From the NCBI RefSeq assembly GCF_004360225.1, contig NZ_SNUA01000003.1:62001-126000 (forward strand): a stretch of DNA of 64,000 nt, given 5' to 3'. Shown here piece by piece: positions 52,485 through 61,193 of the stretch. A model generated the notes under the pieces. The model was given only the letters and a program-made list of their open reading frames with translations. It was not told the origin of the DNA and ran no database searches. The DNA comes from Alcanivorax sp. 24. Lineage in GTDB: Bacteria > Pseudomonadota > Gammaproteobacteria > Pseudomonadales > Alcanivoracaceae. The number at the start of each line of letters is the position of its first letter. The stretch's first letter is position 1. The position numbers and the translations under genes are program-made.

Positions 52485-53420
52485 ATGCATGTGGAATACG
52501 CCACCGATCATCTGGAGCGTCCCCGCCGTTTCGAATACTGGCACGATGTGGTGTGCCGGCACTGCATTCCCGCCGACAGCCGTCTGTTGAGTCGGACTCC
52601 GTTTGATGGCCGTCTGTCGGTGCGGGATCTCGGTCCCGCCGCGATCAGCACCATGGAGGCGCCATTGCACCGCTGGAGCCGGGAGGCCAGTCATCTGCGC
52701 ACTCATCCGGATGAGGATCTGTGGATTGGCTTCGCTGAATCCGGCAGTGGTGTGATGGAACAGAATGGTCATCAGACGCCGCTGACGGACGGTACCCTGA
52801 TTCTTTATGACGCCGGCAGGCCATTTCAATGCACGCTGGAAGCCGGCCGGGTTTATCTGGTCCGGCTTCCACGCCGGGCCTTATTGCGGCGTTTCCCCCA
52901 GGCGGAGCGCGGTATTGGCCAGGCCCTGGCACCGCACCGTCCTGGGGTCGCGCCGCTGCGGACCATGATTCAACAAGCCGCCGCCCTGGAAGTGGGTGAC
53001 GACCGGATCGGCGCGGCGGAACAATTCGGGCTCGCGTTACTGGACCTGGCGGCGGTGGCACTGGAATGGCAGGGCGAGCGCCTCGACGGCGCGGTTGAAA
53101 ACGATCTTCATGGCCGTCTCTGCCGGTTTATCGAGGCGCACTTCGAGGACCCGTCGTTATCGCTGGTGGCGCTGGCCCGTGCCCACCATGTGTCGCCTCG
53201 CACCGTGACCCGCGCTTTTGCCCGCCATGATCAGACCGCCATGGGCATGGTGTGGCGCGTGCGTTTGCAAGCGAGCCGGCGGGCGCTGGAGCAGGGGCGT
53301 GTGGCCAGCGTCACCGAGGCGGCATTCAATCACGGTTTTACCGACGTTTCCCATTTCAGTCGTGCTTTCCGGCGGGCGTTCGGTAGGGCACCGCATACCC
53401 TGTTGAGGCCGCATCACTGA
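52485..53420 (+). CDS. AraC-family regulator (arabinose-binding-like domain)
   Basis: A protein of 311 residues. The N-terminal half is a cupin-like sensor (FEYWHDVVCRHCIPAD, GTLILYDAGRPFQCTLE), the usual AraC-binding-like domain; the C-terminal 100 residues carry two helix-turn-helix motifs ending in ASVTEAAFNHGFTDVSHFSRAFRRAFGRAPHTL. It lies 103 bp upstream of and in line with the amidase gene, which it probably controls. An imperfect-flanked palindrome AGCGTTGACGCT at 53484-53495 in that gap may be relevant. Confidence 0.9.
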   Translation: MHVEYATDHLERPRRFEYWHDVVCRHCIPADSRLLSRTPFDGRLSVRDLGPAAISTMEAPLHRWSREASHLRTHPDEDLWIGFAESGSGVMEQNGHQTPLTDGTLILYDAGRPFQCTLEAGRVYLVRLPRRALLRRFPQAERGIGQALAPHRPGVAPLRTMIQQAAALEVGDDRIGAAEQFGLALLDLAAVALEWQGERLDGAVENDLHGRLCRFIEAHFEDPSLSLVALARAHHVSPRTVTRAFARHDQTAMGMVWRVRLQASRRALEQGRVASVTEAAFNHGFTDVSHFSRAFRRAFGRAPHTLLRPHH

Positions 53421-53523
53421 TTCTGACCTTCCAGGCACACCGCCTTGTCCTTCTCAGTCCAGCACCAGGTCGACGGGCTTGCTAGCGTTGACGCTGCTAA
53501 TCCGGGCTCGAGGAGCAATGAAA

Positions 53524-54924
53524 ATGACAAATAATGAACTGCACTATTTGGATTTGATGGAAGTGGGCCGGCAGATCCAGAGCCGGCAACGATCCTCCGA
53601 AGAGGTTACCCGCCACATGCTGGAGCGGGTGGATAGGGTGGATCCGTGCTTGCACAGCTACGTCACCGTGATGGCGGATCAGGCACTGCGGGAGGCCCGC
53701 GCCGCCGACAAGGAAATCGCCGCGGGGCAGGCCCGAGGTCCGCTGCATGGCGTGCCACTGGCGGTGAAGGACCTGCTGTGGACCGCCGGCACCGCCACTT
53801 CCCATGGCATGCCGATCCTGCGTGATCATGTGCCCACGGAGGACGCCACCACGGTACGGCGGTTGCGTGATGCCGGCGCTGTGCTGTTGGGCAAGCTGCA
53901 GCAAACCGAAGGCGCTTTCGCCGACCACCATCCGGATGTCACCGCGCCGATCAACCCCTGGGGAGAGACCTTGTGGTCCGGTGTCTCTTCCAGTGGCTCC
54001 GGCGTGGCCACCGCCGCCGGGCTGTGCTTTGGTTCCCTGGGCACCGACACGGGCGGTTCAATTCGCTTTCCTTCCTCCGCCAATGGCGTCACCGGTTTGA
54101 AGCCCACCTGGGGGCGGGTCAGTCGGCATGGGGCGTTCGAATTGGCGGCATCGCTGGACCACATCGGTCCAATCGCGCGAAATACCGCGGATGCCGCCGC
54201 TATCCTGGGCGCCATCGCCGGTGCCGACCCTCTGGACCCCACCGCCGCGCGGCAACCGGTACCGGATTATCTGGCACTGATGACCCGGGGCGTGGCCGGC
54301 CTGCGCCTGGGATTTGATCCCGACTGGGGCATGAAGCCGGCGGACCAGGCCACCCAGGCGGCGGTGAGCGAAGCCCTCAAGGTACTGGAGAGTGCCGGTG
54401 CGCAACCCCGTGAAGTGCGTTTCCCCGACACTGATCAGGCGGTGGCGGACTGGAGCCCGCTGTGTGGCCTGGAAACGGCGGTGGCCCATGAAGAGACTTA
54501 CCCGTCCCGTCGCTCCGAGTATGGCCCGGTGCTGTCGGCGCTGATTGAAGTCGGGCGCTCGCTGAACGCCATGGATTACCAGAAGCTGCAACTACGGCGG
54601 GCGGATTTCCGCGGACGGGTGGAGGCGGTGTTCGACGATGTCGATTTATTGCTGATCCCCGCCGTCGCCTACACTGGTGTGACGGTGGAGACCATGGCTT
54701 CCTTCGCCGACGATGAGGCCCTGATGGGGGGGATGATGCGCTACACCTGTCCCTTCGACCTCAGCGGACACCCGACACTGACACTGCCTGGCGGTGTCAC
54801 CGGGGAGGGTGCCCCGGTGGCCTGGCAACTGGTCGCGCCCCATTTTCGGGAGGACCTGCTGGTTCGCGGGGGTTGGGCTTTTCAGCGCATGACGGACTGG
54901 CACCGCCGTCATCCTCAGGTCTGA
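53524..54924 (+). CDS. Amidase (amidase-signature family)
   Basis: A protein of 466 residues. ATG 53524 is preferred over ATG 53518 because GAGGAG is then 8 bases away instead of 2. The catalytic Ser-cisSer-Lys triad is seen: Lys82 (LAVKDLLWTAG), the cis-Ser in GVSSSGSG near 156-157, and nucleophile Ser179 (DTGGSIRFPSS). It hydrolyses an amide, perhaps of an aryl or alkyl acid whose product enters the CoA pathways. It is convergent with the next MFS gene. Confidence 0.92.
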   Translation: MTNNELHYLDLMEVGRQIQSRQRSSEEVTRHMLERVDRVDPCLHSYVTVMADQALREARAADKEIAAGQARGPLHGVPLAVKDLLWTAGTATSHGMPILRDHVPTEDATTVRRLRDAGAVLLGKLQQTEGAFADHHPDVTAPINPWGETLWSGVSSSGSGVATAAGLCFGSLGTDTGGSIRFPSSANGVTGLKPTWGRVSRHGAFELAASLDHIGPIARNTADAAAILGAIAGADPLDPTAARQPVPDYLALMTRGVAGLRLGFDPDWGMKPADQATQAAVSEALKVLESAGAQPREVRFPDTDQAVADWSPLCGLETAVAHEETYPSRRSEYGPVLSALIEVGRSLNAMDYQKLQLRRADFRGRVEAVFDDVDLLLIPAVAYTGVTVETMASFADDEALMGGMMRYTCPFDLSGHPTLTLPGGVTGEGAPVAWQLVAPHFREDLLVRGGWAFQRMTDWHRRHPQV

Positions 54925-54939
54925 CTGTCGGTACGCAAA

Positions 54940-54959
54940 GGCGGGGCCCGTGCCCCGCC
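54940..54959. terminator. GC-rich hairpin between convergent amidase and MFS genes
   Basis: GGCGGGGC, CCGT and GCCCCGCC form a perfect 8-bp stem in the 38-bp gap. No T-run follows on the plus strand, though CTTTGC follows on the minus strand. It may act on both transcripts. Confidence 0.55.
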
Positions 54960-54962
54960 GGA

Positions 54963-56222
54963 TCATGCCCGGCTCGGCTCGGGCTGTCGGAAGAAGCGGG
55001 CGTCGGGCAGGCGCAAGGACACCAATCCGGCCACCACCAGGATGGCGGCAGCGCTGCCAAAGGCCACCCAATGGGTACCAAAGGTTTCGTAACCCCAGCC
55101 ACCCAGCCAGGAACTGATCATCGCGCCGATCTGATGCCCCAGGTAGGCCCAACCGTAGAGCACGCCCACCGAACGGATACCGTAGACATCGGCCAGAATC
55201 GCCGAGGACAGCGCGATGCTGCCGGCCCAGACGATGCCGCCCACCGCCGCCACGGCGTACAGATACCACACCGAGGGCACCATCATCAGACCTATGAAAC
55301 CGAGGCCACGAATCAAATAGATGGCCGCCAGCAGGTTGCGGCGAGGGACCTGGTCGGCGAGATGGCCAAGCACCAGTGTGCTGGGGATCGCCACCAGGCC
55401 GATCAAACCGATACCCAGGGCGGCGGTAATGGGATCGAAACCGTGGTCAGTGAGCATCGGAACCCCATGACTGCCGAGCAGATTCATACTGAAACCGCAG
55501 GCAAACAGGCCCAGCGCGATTTTGCAGAAAGGCAGGGTGCGCATCGCCGCCAGGCTGGTAAGTTGTGCCAAGGGGGCCAGTGGCGGCGCGGATTTGCCGC
55601 CGCCGCTGTCGCCGGGCAGCAGATCTGTATGCTCGGGGGCCTCGTCGCGGATGATCATCAGTGCCGCGGGGATCACCAGCAGCACGAACAGCACGGTGAA
55701 CCCGATCAGGGTGTGCTGCCAGCCGTAGCGTTCAATGGTAAAGGTCAACAGCGGCGTCATCACGGCGATGCCGGCCATGGAGCCGGTGGAGAGATAGAAC
55801 AGGGCCTTGCCGCGCTGGCGTGTGAACCATCGGCTGATCACCGGCGTCAATGCCACCGGACTGGTAAAGGAGAATCCCAGTGACAACAGAATGCCAAAGG
55901 CCATGAAGAAGCTGAATGGATCGGTGGCATTAACCGACCAGATACTGGAAACGACGACGATGGCGGTCCCCAGCAGCAAGACTGCCCGGCTGCCGTACTT
56001 TTGCGCCAGAAAACCGGCGATCGGCATGCCGATTCCATAGGCAAGCATGCCTAGGGCGACGATGGTGGAGAGCACCGTGCGGCTCAACCCCAGGTCCTCG
56101 GCGATGGGCTTGAAGAACGGGCCGATTCCCATGCGCATGCCCACGGTGAGCAGCGTGATGGTGGTCGCGGCGCCGACAATGTACCAGCCAAAATAGAGGG
56201 AGCCGGTCTGCTGACGAGTCAT
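54963..56222 (-). CDS. MFS transporter, monocarboxylate/oxalate-antiporter-like
   Basis: A 12-segment transporter of 419 residues. The start MTRQQTGSLYFGWYIVGAATTITLL is chosen because AAGAAGGA is 9 bases upstream. LFKPIAEDLGLSRT-like FFKPIAEDLGLSRTVLST and IAGFLAQKYGSRAVLL fit the oxalate/formate antiporter branch, whose members carry small mono- and dicarboxylates. Substrate unknown. The 196-bp gap to the pirin gene (56223-56418) shows no recognisable signal. Confidence 0.9.
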   Translation of the reverse strand: MTRQQTGSLYFGWYIVGAATTITLLTVGMRMGIGPFFKPIAEDLGLSRTVLSTIVALGMLAYGIGMPIAGFLAQKYGSRAVLLLGTAIVVVSSIWSVNATDPFSFFMAFGILLSLGFSFTSPVALTPVISRWFTRQRGKALFYLSTGSMAGIAVMTPLLTFTIERYGWQHTLIGFTVLFVLLVIPAALMIIRDEAPEHTDLLPGDSGGGKSAPPLAPLAQLTSLAAMRTLPFCKIALGLFACGFSMNLLGSHGVPMLTDHGFDPITAALGIGLIGLVAIPSTLVLGHLADQVPRRNLLAAIYLIRGLGFIGLMMVPSVWYLYAVAAVGGIVWAGSIALSSAILADVYGIRSVGVLYGWAYLGHQIGAMISSWLGGWGYETFGTHWVAFGSAAAILVVAGLVSLRLPDARFFRQPEPSRA

Positions 56223-56418
56223 GGTATGCATTCCTTCTTTCGAAACCGGCGCCGGGCCGGCTCCGGTGATCAGGCCGACTATGATTTACATCTTAAAGAA
56301 CCAAAGTGCAAGCGTTACATTCCGAGCGGTAGGTCAATTCCATCATTACCAAAGAGCGGCGGAACAGTCGCCGACGTGAGGGCAACAGGGCGGGCAACGC
56401 CGCCCAGGCGAGAACGGC

Positions 56419-57366
56419 TCATTTCAGTTTGGTGCGAGGATCCAGGGGCGGGGCCGTCAACGGCGCACCGTCGTAGGCCTCCACCGCGCCAAAGCGGTCG
56501 TTGGGATAGCGCTGCCAGTCCTTGATGGCCGTCTCGATACGCGCCTGGTCACGACCGACAAAATTCCACCACAGCAACACCGGTTGCCCGAGAGGCTCGC
56601 CGCCAAGCAGCATGATGTCCGCGCCGTCGTCCAACTCCAGCGTCACCTGCTCGCGACCCTGGCCAAGGTAATAGAGACTGCCGGTATCCATGGGAGCGCC
56701 CTCCAGGCGGGCATGGCCTTGGTTGACACAGACGCCCAACTCGAAGGAAGCCGGCACTGGCAGGCTCAGGGTGGTATCCCCATCGGCGCGGATGTGGGCG
56801 CCAACCAAAGGAGAAAATACCCGTGCTGGAGACCGACGGCCGTCCAGCTCGCCGACCACCAGGGTGACAAGGGCATCACCCTGGCGCCATTGTGGCAGAT
56901 CGGTGTGGTGGGCGAAGGCCGGGTTGGTGTCTTCATCCGATTCCGGCAGGGCAATCCAGAACTGCAAGCCATGGATCGGACCGGAGAAGCCGGGAGGGCT
57001 TTCCTCGGAATGACAGATGCCCCGGCCGGCGGTCATCAGGTTGAGCTGGCCGGGGCGGATAACCTGCTCATGGCCGAGGCTGTCTTTATGCAAAAGCGCA
57101 CCCTCGAACAACCAGGTGACGGTCTGTAATCCGATATGCGGATGGGGGCCGACATTGACGCCGTTATCGGCCTCCAAATCCGTGGGGCCGATATGGTCGA
57201 GAAAACACCAGGGTCCGATACGTCGTTGTTCACGGACCGGCAGATGGCGAACGATCGGCAGGCCGCTTCCGAGAATCTTGCTTTGCGAGGGCAGGGCACG
57301 GACGGTGGGACGCTCGCAGTTTTGCGGACAGTCGATCAGCTCCGCCCCGGTGGTGACGTTGCTCAT
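56419..57366 (-). CDS. Pirin family protein
   Basis: A bicupin of 315 residues. Metal ligands of the N-terminal cupin are visible: GPHPHIGLQTVT (two His), the His in KDSLGHEQ and the Glu after CHSE in AGRGICHSEESPPGF. Bacterial pirins can act as quercetin dioxygenases or modulate dehydrogenases; neither can be assigned. GGGAGC precedes the ATG. Confidence 0.92.
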   Translation of the reverse strand: MSNVTTGAELIDCPQNCERPTVRALPSQSKILGSGLPIVRHLPVREQRRIGPWCFLDHIGPTDLEADNGVNVGPHPHIGLQTVTWLFEGALLHKDSLGHEQVIRPGQLNLMTAGRGICHSEESPPGFSGPIHGLQFWIALPESDEDTNPAFAHHTDLPQWRQGDALVTLVVGELDGRRSPARVFSPLVGAHIRADGDTTLSLPVPASFELGVCVNQGHARLEGAPMDTGSLYYLGQGREQVTLELDDGADIMLLGGEPLGQPVLLWWNFVGRDQARIETAIKDWQRYPNDRFGAVEAYDGAPLTAPPLDPRTKLK

Positions 57367-57438
57367 GGCTGGCTCCCGGGCAGGGGGTGTTGGGGGAGAA
57401 CTTCAGTATCCCCGCCGGAACAGGTCGGGTAAAGCGGC

Positions 57439-58275
57439 TTAGCGGGCTCTGGCGCGAGGCGTGGGGCAGGCCGCGTCCTGGCCGGCGTAACGGCTACAGA
57501 CCTCATTGCGGCATTGAATGCCATTGAGGGTATTGGGTGGAGGGCAGGCGCGCAGTTGCTTTTGCACCGCCAGCGATGTGGGCAGTTGCGGAATTGTGGA
57601 CACCGGCGGTACCGGTGGCTCCGACAGGGACGCCAGGGTCTGCCGGGTTTCGCCGTAAATCCGCAACATCAGCGCATCAATGGCCTCATTGCGGCTGCTT
57701 TCGGTGTCTCGATGCTGTTCGCTGAGATGGCCGTCGCGCACCAGATCGTGCAGCACCGGGCCCAGCGTGCCGTCGTTTTTCACTTCCACCGGGTCCAGCC
57801 GGTTCACCCGTGAACCGGAGCGTACCGTCGTAGCCGCGGTGGCCAGGCGGCTGTCGGTGCGGCGGGGTGCCGATGTTCGTGGTTGCCCGGCCGTGGCCAC
57901 CTGGGAGGATGATGCCACCGGGGACGATATGCCGTTAGGGGCCGGCCGGGACACCTTGGCTTCCCCGGCGATCTCATCGGTCCGGTCATCGATGATCACC
58001 GCCCCGCCGATCCGCGCCAGAGGATCCGCTTGCGAAACGGTTCCGGTTACCGGCTCTGGCGCCGTGGCGGCCGCGGGAGGTGTGATTTTCGTCTGGGAGG
58101 AGGACGCCAGAGACGAGGGAGGCTGAGCCGGGGGAATGGGCGTGGACCACCATTGAGCGAACAACCAGGGCAAGGCCAGCAACAGCGCGACGGCGACCAG
58201 TGTGATCGGTGAGAACAGGCGACGCAGGCGCGACAGGGCATCGGGAACGCCCTTTTTGGCCGGGCGTTCTTCCAT
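57439..58275 (-). CDS. Unknown single-pass membrane protein beside the T6SS locus
   Basis: A protein of 278 residues if it starts at ATG 58275; a TTG at 58365 with AAGGA upstream would add 30 residues. One membrane segment near 22-43 (ITLVAVALLLALPWLFAQWW) is followed by a Pro/Ser/Ala-rich, low-complexity region and a Cys-containing C-terminal part (RACPPPN, IQCRNEVCSRYAGQDAAC). The topology suggests a cytoplasmic N-terminus and a periplasmic tail. I do not recognise the family. It is divergent from the TagX-like gene and so may belong to the T6SS locus. Confidence 0.7.
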   Translation of the reverse strand: MEERPAKKGVPDALSRLRRLFSPITLVAVALLLALPWLFAQWWSTPIPPAQPPSSLASSSQTKITPPAAATAPEPVTGTVSQADPLARIGGAVIIDDRTDEIAGEAKVSRPAPNGISSPVASSSQVATAGQPRTSAPRRTDSRLATAATTVRSGSRVNRLDPVEVKNDGTLGPVLHDLVRDGHLSEQHRDTESSRNEAIDALMLRIYGETRQTLASLSEPPVPPVSTIPQLPTSLAVQKQLRACPPPNTLNGIQCRNEVCSRYAGQDAACPTPRARAR

Positions 58276-58452
58276 GTCCGCTAGTATTCTGCCTCCCTGG
58301 GCAGTATCGGGCGCGTCCTTACCGGAGGTCACAAGACTTGGCGCCGCTGAGTGGCCGGTATTCAAAAGCTGTCCTTGCCGTTAAATTACCCACCCGCATT
58401 CTAACTACTGGGGGAGTGCCGTCAACGACGGTATCGACATGGAAGGCATGGC

Positions 58453-59244
58453 GTGTTTCTGATTGTAGTGTTGATCACACTGTTTTTGCTGCTGTGCCTC
58501 GGGCTTGGCTGGTGGATGCTACCCGAGCGCAGACGGGGGATGAGGGCCGCGCCAACGCGCCGATGGCGCCTGCCTGACCAGATGCGGCGCCATGGCGTGC
58601 TGGCGGTGGTGGTGGCGCTGGTTCTGGTGGTGCCGCCGCTGCTGGTGGTCTCGCTGCGTCAAAACGTGGAGCTGAAGCCCTTTCGCGGCACCGATCTGGC
58701 GGAATCCCACTCGATGATCGCGGAACTGCTGCGCGGCGAAAGGCTGGTGCCGCCGCCTGCGCCGCCTCCGGAGGTTTTCACCAATGCCGAAATGCGTCGA
58801 TTCCATCCGGAGGTGATCAGTGCTGATCGCCGCTGGGACAAGGTCGACGGTGCTCTGCGCCAGCGGGTACTGGCGATCTACCGGGTGATGAAACAGCAAT
58901 ACGGCGTCGAAATGGTGCTGGTGGAGGGGTTTCGTGACGCCGAGCGGCAGAAGAAACTGATGGGCAAGGGGGCCAGTCTGGCCGGAGCCTGGCGCAGTTG
59001 CCACCAATATGGACTGGCGGTGGACAGCGCGCCGCTCAGGGACGGCATGCTGCAATGGGACATGGAGGACGCGTGGACCCGCCAGGCCTACTTCCTGTAC
59101 GGAGAGCTGGCCAAGGAGGCGGGGTTAACCTGGGGAGGGGATTGGACCAACCTCAAGGACTACGTCCATGTGGAGTCGCGTGACCGCTGCCTGGCGGCCC
59201 GGCGGGCGCGTCAGGCCCGGCTCGACGCCCGGAATGGTTCCTAG
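58453..59244 (+). CDS. Membrane-anchored M15 peptidoglycan peptidase (TagX-like)
   Basis: A protein of 263 residues, probably from the GTG at 58453. Two hydrophobic segments (1-23 and 47-68) precede a periplasmic peptidase M15 domain with zinc ligands His184 and Asp191 (SCHQYGLAVD) and His239 (DYVHVE, with Asp236 nearby), as in VanY and endolysin-type L,D-/D,D-peptidases. A similar enzyme, TagX, opens peptidoglycan for T6SS assembly in Acinetobacter. Its place next to PAAR and tssM supports that role; bond specificity is not shown. Confidence 0.85.
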   Translation: MFLIVVLITLFLLLCLGLGWWMLPERRRGMRAAPTRRWRLPDQMRRHGVLAVVVALVLVVPPLLVVSLRQNVELKPFRGTDLAESHSMIAELLRGERLVPPPAPPPEVFTNAEMRRFHPEVISADRRWDKVDGALRQRVLAIYRVMKQQYGVEMVLVEGFRDAERQKKLMGKGASLAGAWRSCHQYGLAVDSAPLRDGMLQWDMEDAWTRQAYFLYGELAKEAGLTWGGDWTNLKDYVHVESRDRCLAARRARQARLDARNGS

Positions 59245-59403
59245 GGCCCGTCCATTTACCAACCGTCCATTTCCCGACAATGCCAACGCGATTGGTTCCC
59301 CGAGGTGGAACCCTGATATACTTCCCCACGGTTTACTGGCCGGCAAGCGATCCGGTACCGGCGCAAGGAAAGATTCCGTTCACAGGATGTGAGGATTGGC
59401 GAT

Positions 59404-60696
59404 ATGTCACGGCCGATCATAGTACTGGGTGACAAGACCGACCATGGCGGCACCGTCATCGGTGCTTCCACCACCACCGATATCGACGGCAAGGGAGTGG
59501 CCCGGGTCGGCGACAAGGTCATCTGCCCCAAACACGGCCCTTCCCCCATCATCACCACCATCGCCACTGGCGATCCCACCAATCTCGTCGACGGCCAGCC
59601 CGTGGCCCGCCATGGTGACAAGACCGCTTGCGGCGCGACCCTGATTTCCAGTCAGGCAGGGTCCGTGGTGGATGCCGGTGGCGGTAAAAAAGGTAGCGAT
59701 CTCGGCGCGGTGGCTGCCGGTCTTGCCACGGTCGTGGGCGTTTCCGCCGCGGTCATCGGTGCCCGCACTTCCCGATACGATGAGCAAATACGTTTCGTCA
59801 ACGCCAAGGGAGCGCCCCTGGCCGGGGTTAGCTACCGGCTGGAAATGGACGACGGCAGCGTGGTCGAAGGGGAAACCGATGATGACGGGCGCAGCCGTCG
59901 TGTTGAAACCGACCAGCCTAGAAAAGTGGTCAAGGCGACACTTTCCTCCTCGCGGCCGGAATGCTGCGGTGATCAACGACACGGGCATGAGGCATCCAGT
60001 CTGGAGGTCGACGTGGGCAATGTAACCACCAGCGACCAGCAGGTGGGCAGCTCGTTGGCCACCGTGGCCACGCCGGAAGGCGAATCACGAGGGTTGACCT
60101 CCGGGGAAATCGCCATGGCCCGGCTGATATTTGGTGATTCCATCGACTACGGACGGGTCCGCGTCCACAACGGCGAGTATTTGTGGTTTGGGCTGCAGCC
60201 CAACGATACGGCAATGACCCCTAATGGAGAGATGTATTTCAATCCGAAGGAATTCAAACAAGATTTCTCTAATGATCGTGATTCTGGTCCTTCGGGGCAG
60301 ATTTGGTTCATGCATGAAATGACCCATGTCTGGCAGTACCAGTTGGGGTTTCCGGTAAAGTGGAAGCGCGGTAACCCTCTCGGGTGGCTCATGCCCTATG
60401 AGTATGATGCCGACCCTGCCGCACGGTTTTCCGATTACAACATGGAACAGCAGGGCGACATCATAGGTGACTATTTCTCGCTGAAAGTTCTTGGCAACCG
60501 ATATGGGGTAGCTCAGGACCGTTATAAGGTGTTCTCCCATTTGCCCTTGCTTGAAATGATTCTGGAAAATTTTCTGCGTGACCCCGGTGACGTGGCCAAT
60601 TTGCCCGGCGGCGGAAAGGAAAGACGGGATGCACGCCGCGAGAAGAGATCTGAGGAACGCAGCGCCGATTATTATCAGTATGGAGAGAACGAATGA
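59404..60696 (+). CDS. PAAR protein with TTR-like linker and zincin (HExxH) C-terminus; probable T6SS effector
   Basis: A protein of 430 residues. PAAR domain 1-90 with probable zinc ligands His14, Cys41, His70 and Cys76, forming the spike tip. A transthyretin-like domain lies at about 127-185 (RFVNAKGAPLAGVSYRLEMD). The C-terminal domain at about 228-430 has HEMTH at 304-308, the HExxH zinc motif, and Glu348 in MEQQGDIIGDYF as possible third ligand. It looks like a metallopeptidase toxin related to VgrG/Rhs-associated zincins. GAGGA lies 8 bases before ATG 59404. The gene overlaps a lipoprotein gene by 4 bases, and its second half is more AT-rich than its first, a sign of domain swapping. 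Confidence 0.88.
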   Translation: MSRPIIVLGDKTDHGGTVIGASTTTDIDGKGVARVGDKVICPKHGPSPIITTIATGDPTNLVDGQPVARHGDKTACGATLISSQAGSVVDAGGGKKGSDLGAVAAGLATVVGVSAAVIGARTSRYDEQIRFVNAKGAPLAGVSYRLEMDDGSVVEGETDDDGRSRRVETDQPRKVVKATLSSSRPECCGDQRHGHEASSLEVDVGNVTTSDQQVGSSLATVATPEGESRGLTSGEIAMARLIFGDSIDYGRVRVHNGEYLWFGLQPNDTAMTPNGEMYFNPKEFKQDFSNDRDSGPSGQIWFMHEMTHVWQYQLGFPVKWKRGNPLGWLMPYEYDADPAARFSDYNMEQQGDIIGDYFSLKVLGNRYGVAQDRYKVFSHLPLLEMILENFLRDPGDVANLPGGGKERRDARREKRSEERSADYYQYGENE

Positions 60697-61187
60697 GGAA
60701 ATTCGTCTTGTTAATCCCTGCACTGATTCTTCTAAACGGCTGTTTTGCGAGTGTTTCTCACTATGGAGGGACAGCCCGTGTTCTGGATCAAAATGGCGTT
60801 CCTTGTTTTGCGTTGAAGGACTCAGGGTTCTCGGATTGGACGGTGAGCTTTCTTCAAGTTTCCCGCCTTGATCAGGGTGGGCAAAAAGGGGAGATCCTTT
60901 GGGTGGACGGGATTGATGCTCCCAGGCCAGTTATCAATAAGAAGGATTGTATTCTCTGGCGTCAGGCCTTCGAGAATGTAGATGCACAGATGCATGAGCT
61001 GCCGCCTGCCATTGAACAACTTCATTCAGGGCTAATCTATTCAGTTCAGATGAACACCTCCCGCGTTGGGGATGACCGTAGCGGCCGATGGTATTCCAGC
61101 CACTTTTGCTTGTCCCAATCCCCCTCCGGAGGCCGGGTGGTTCATGACTTGGGGGTGAAGCCCGATGCCTGCCCCGTTGCAAATTAA
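60693..61187 (+). CDS. Small lipoprotein, probable immunity protein for the PAAR effector
   Basis: A protein of 164 residues with a lipoprotein signal: basic MRKF, hydrophobic stretch and lipobox LLNGC with Cys17. Mature residues show no known domain; Cys residues occur at 38, 98 and near the end. The gene starts inside the effector stop (ATGA) and has AT-rich codon use like the toxin end, unlike the flanking T6SS genes. A periplasm-facing lipoprotein directly after a toxin that would act in the periplasm is the usual arrangement of an immunity protein; this is inference. Confidence 0.75.
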   Translation: MRKFVLLIPALILLNGCFASVSHYGGTARVLDQNGVPCFALKDSGFSDWTVSFLQVSRLDQGGQKGEILWVDGIDAPRPVINKKDCILWRQAFENVDAQMHELPPAIEQLHSGLIYSVQMNTSRVGDDRSGRWYSSHFCLSQSPSGGRVVHDLGVKPDACPVAN

Positions 61188-61193
61188 ACATGA

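Noticed and set aside
59248-59272. Direct repeat CCGTCCATTT (59248-59257 and 59263-59272) and a possible TATACT -10 box at 59317 upstream of the PAAR gene
   Set aside because: The -35 match is poor and the spacer 19 bp; the repeat is short and could be chance.
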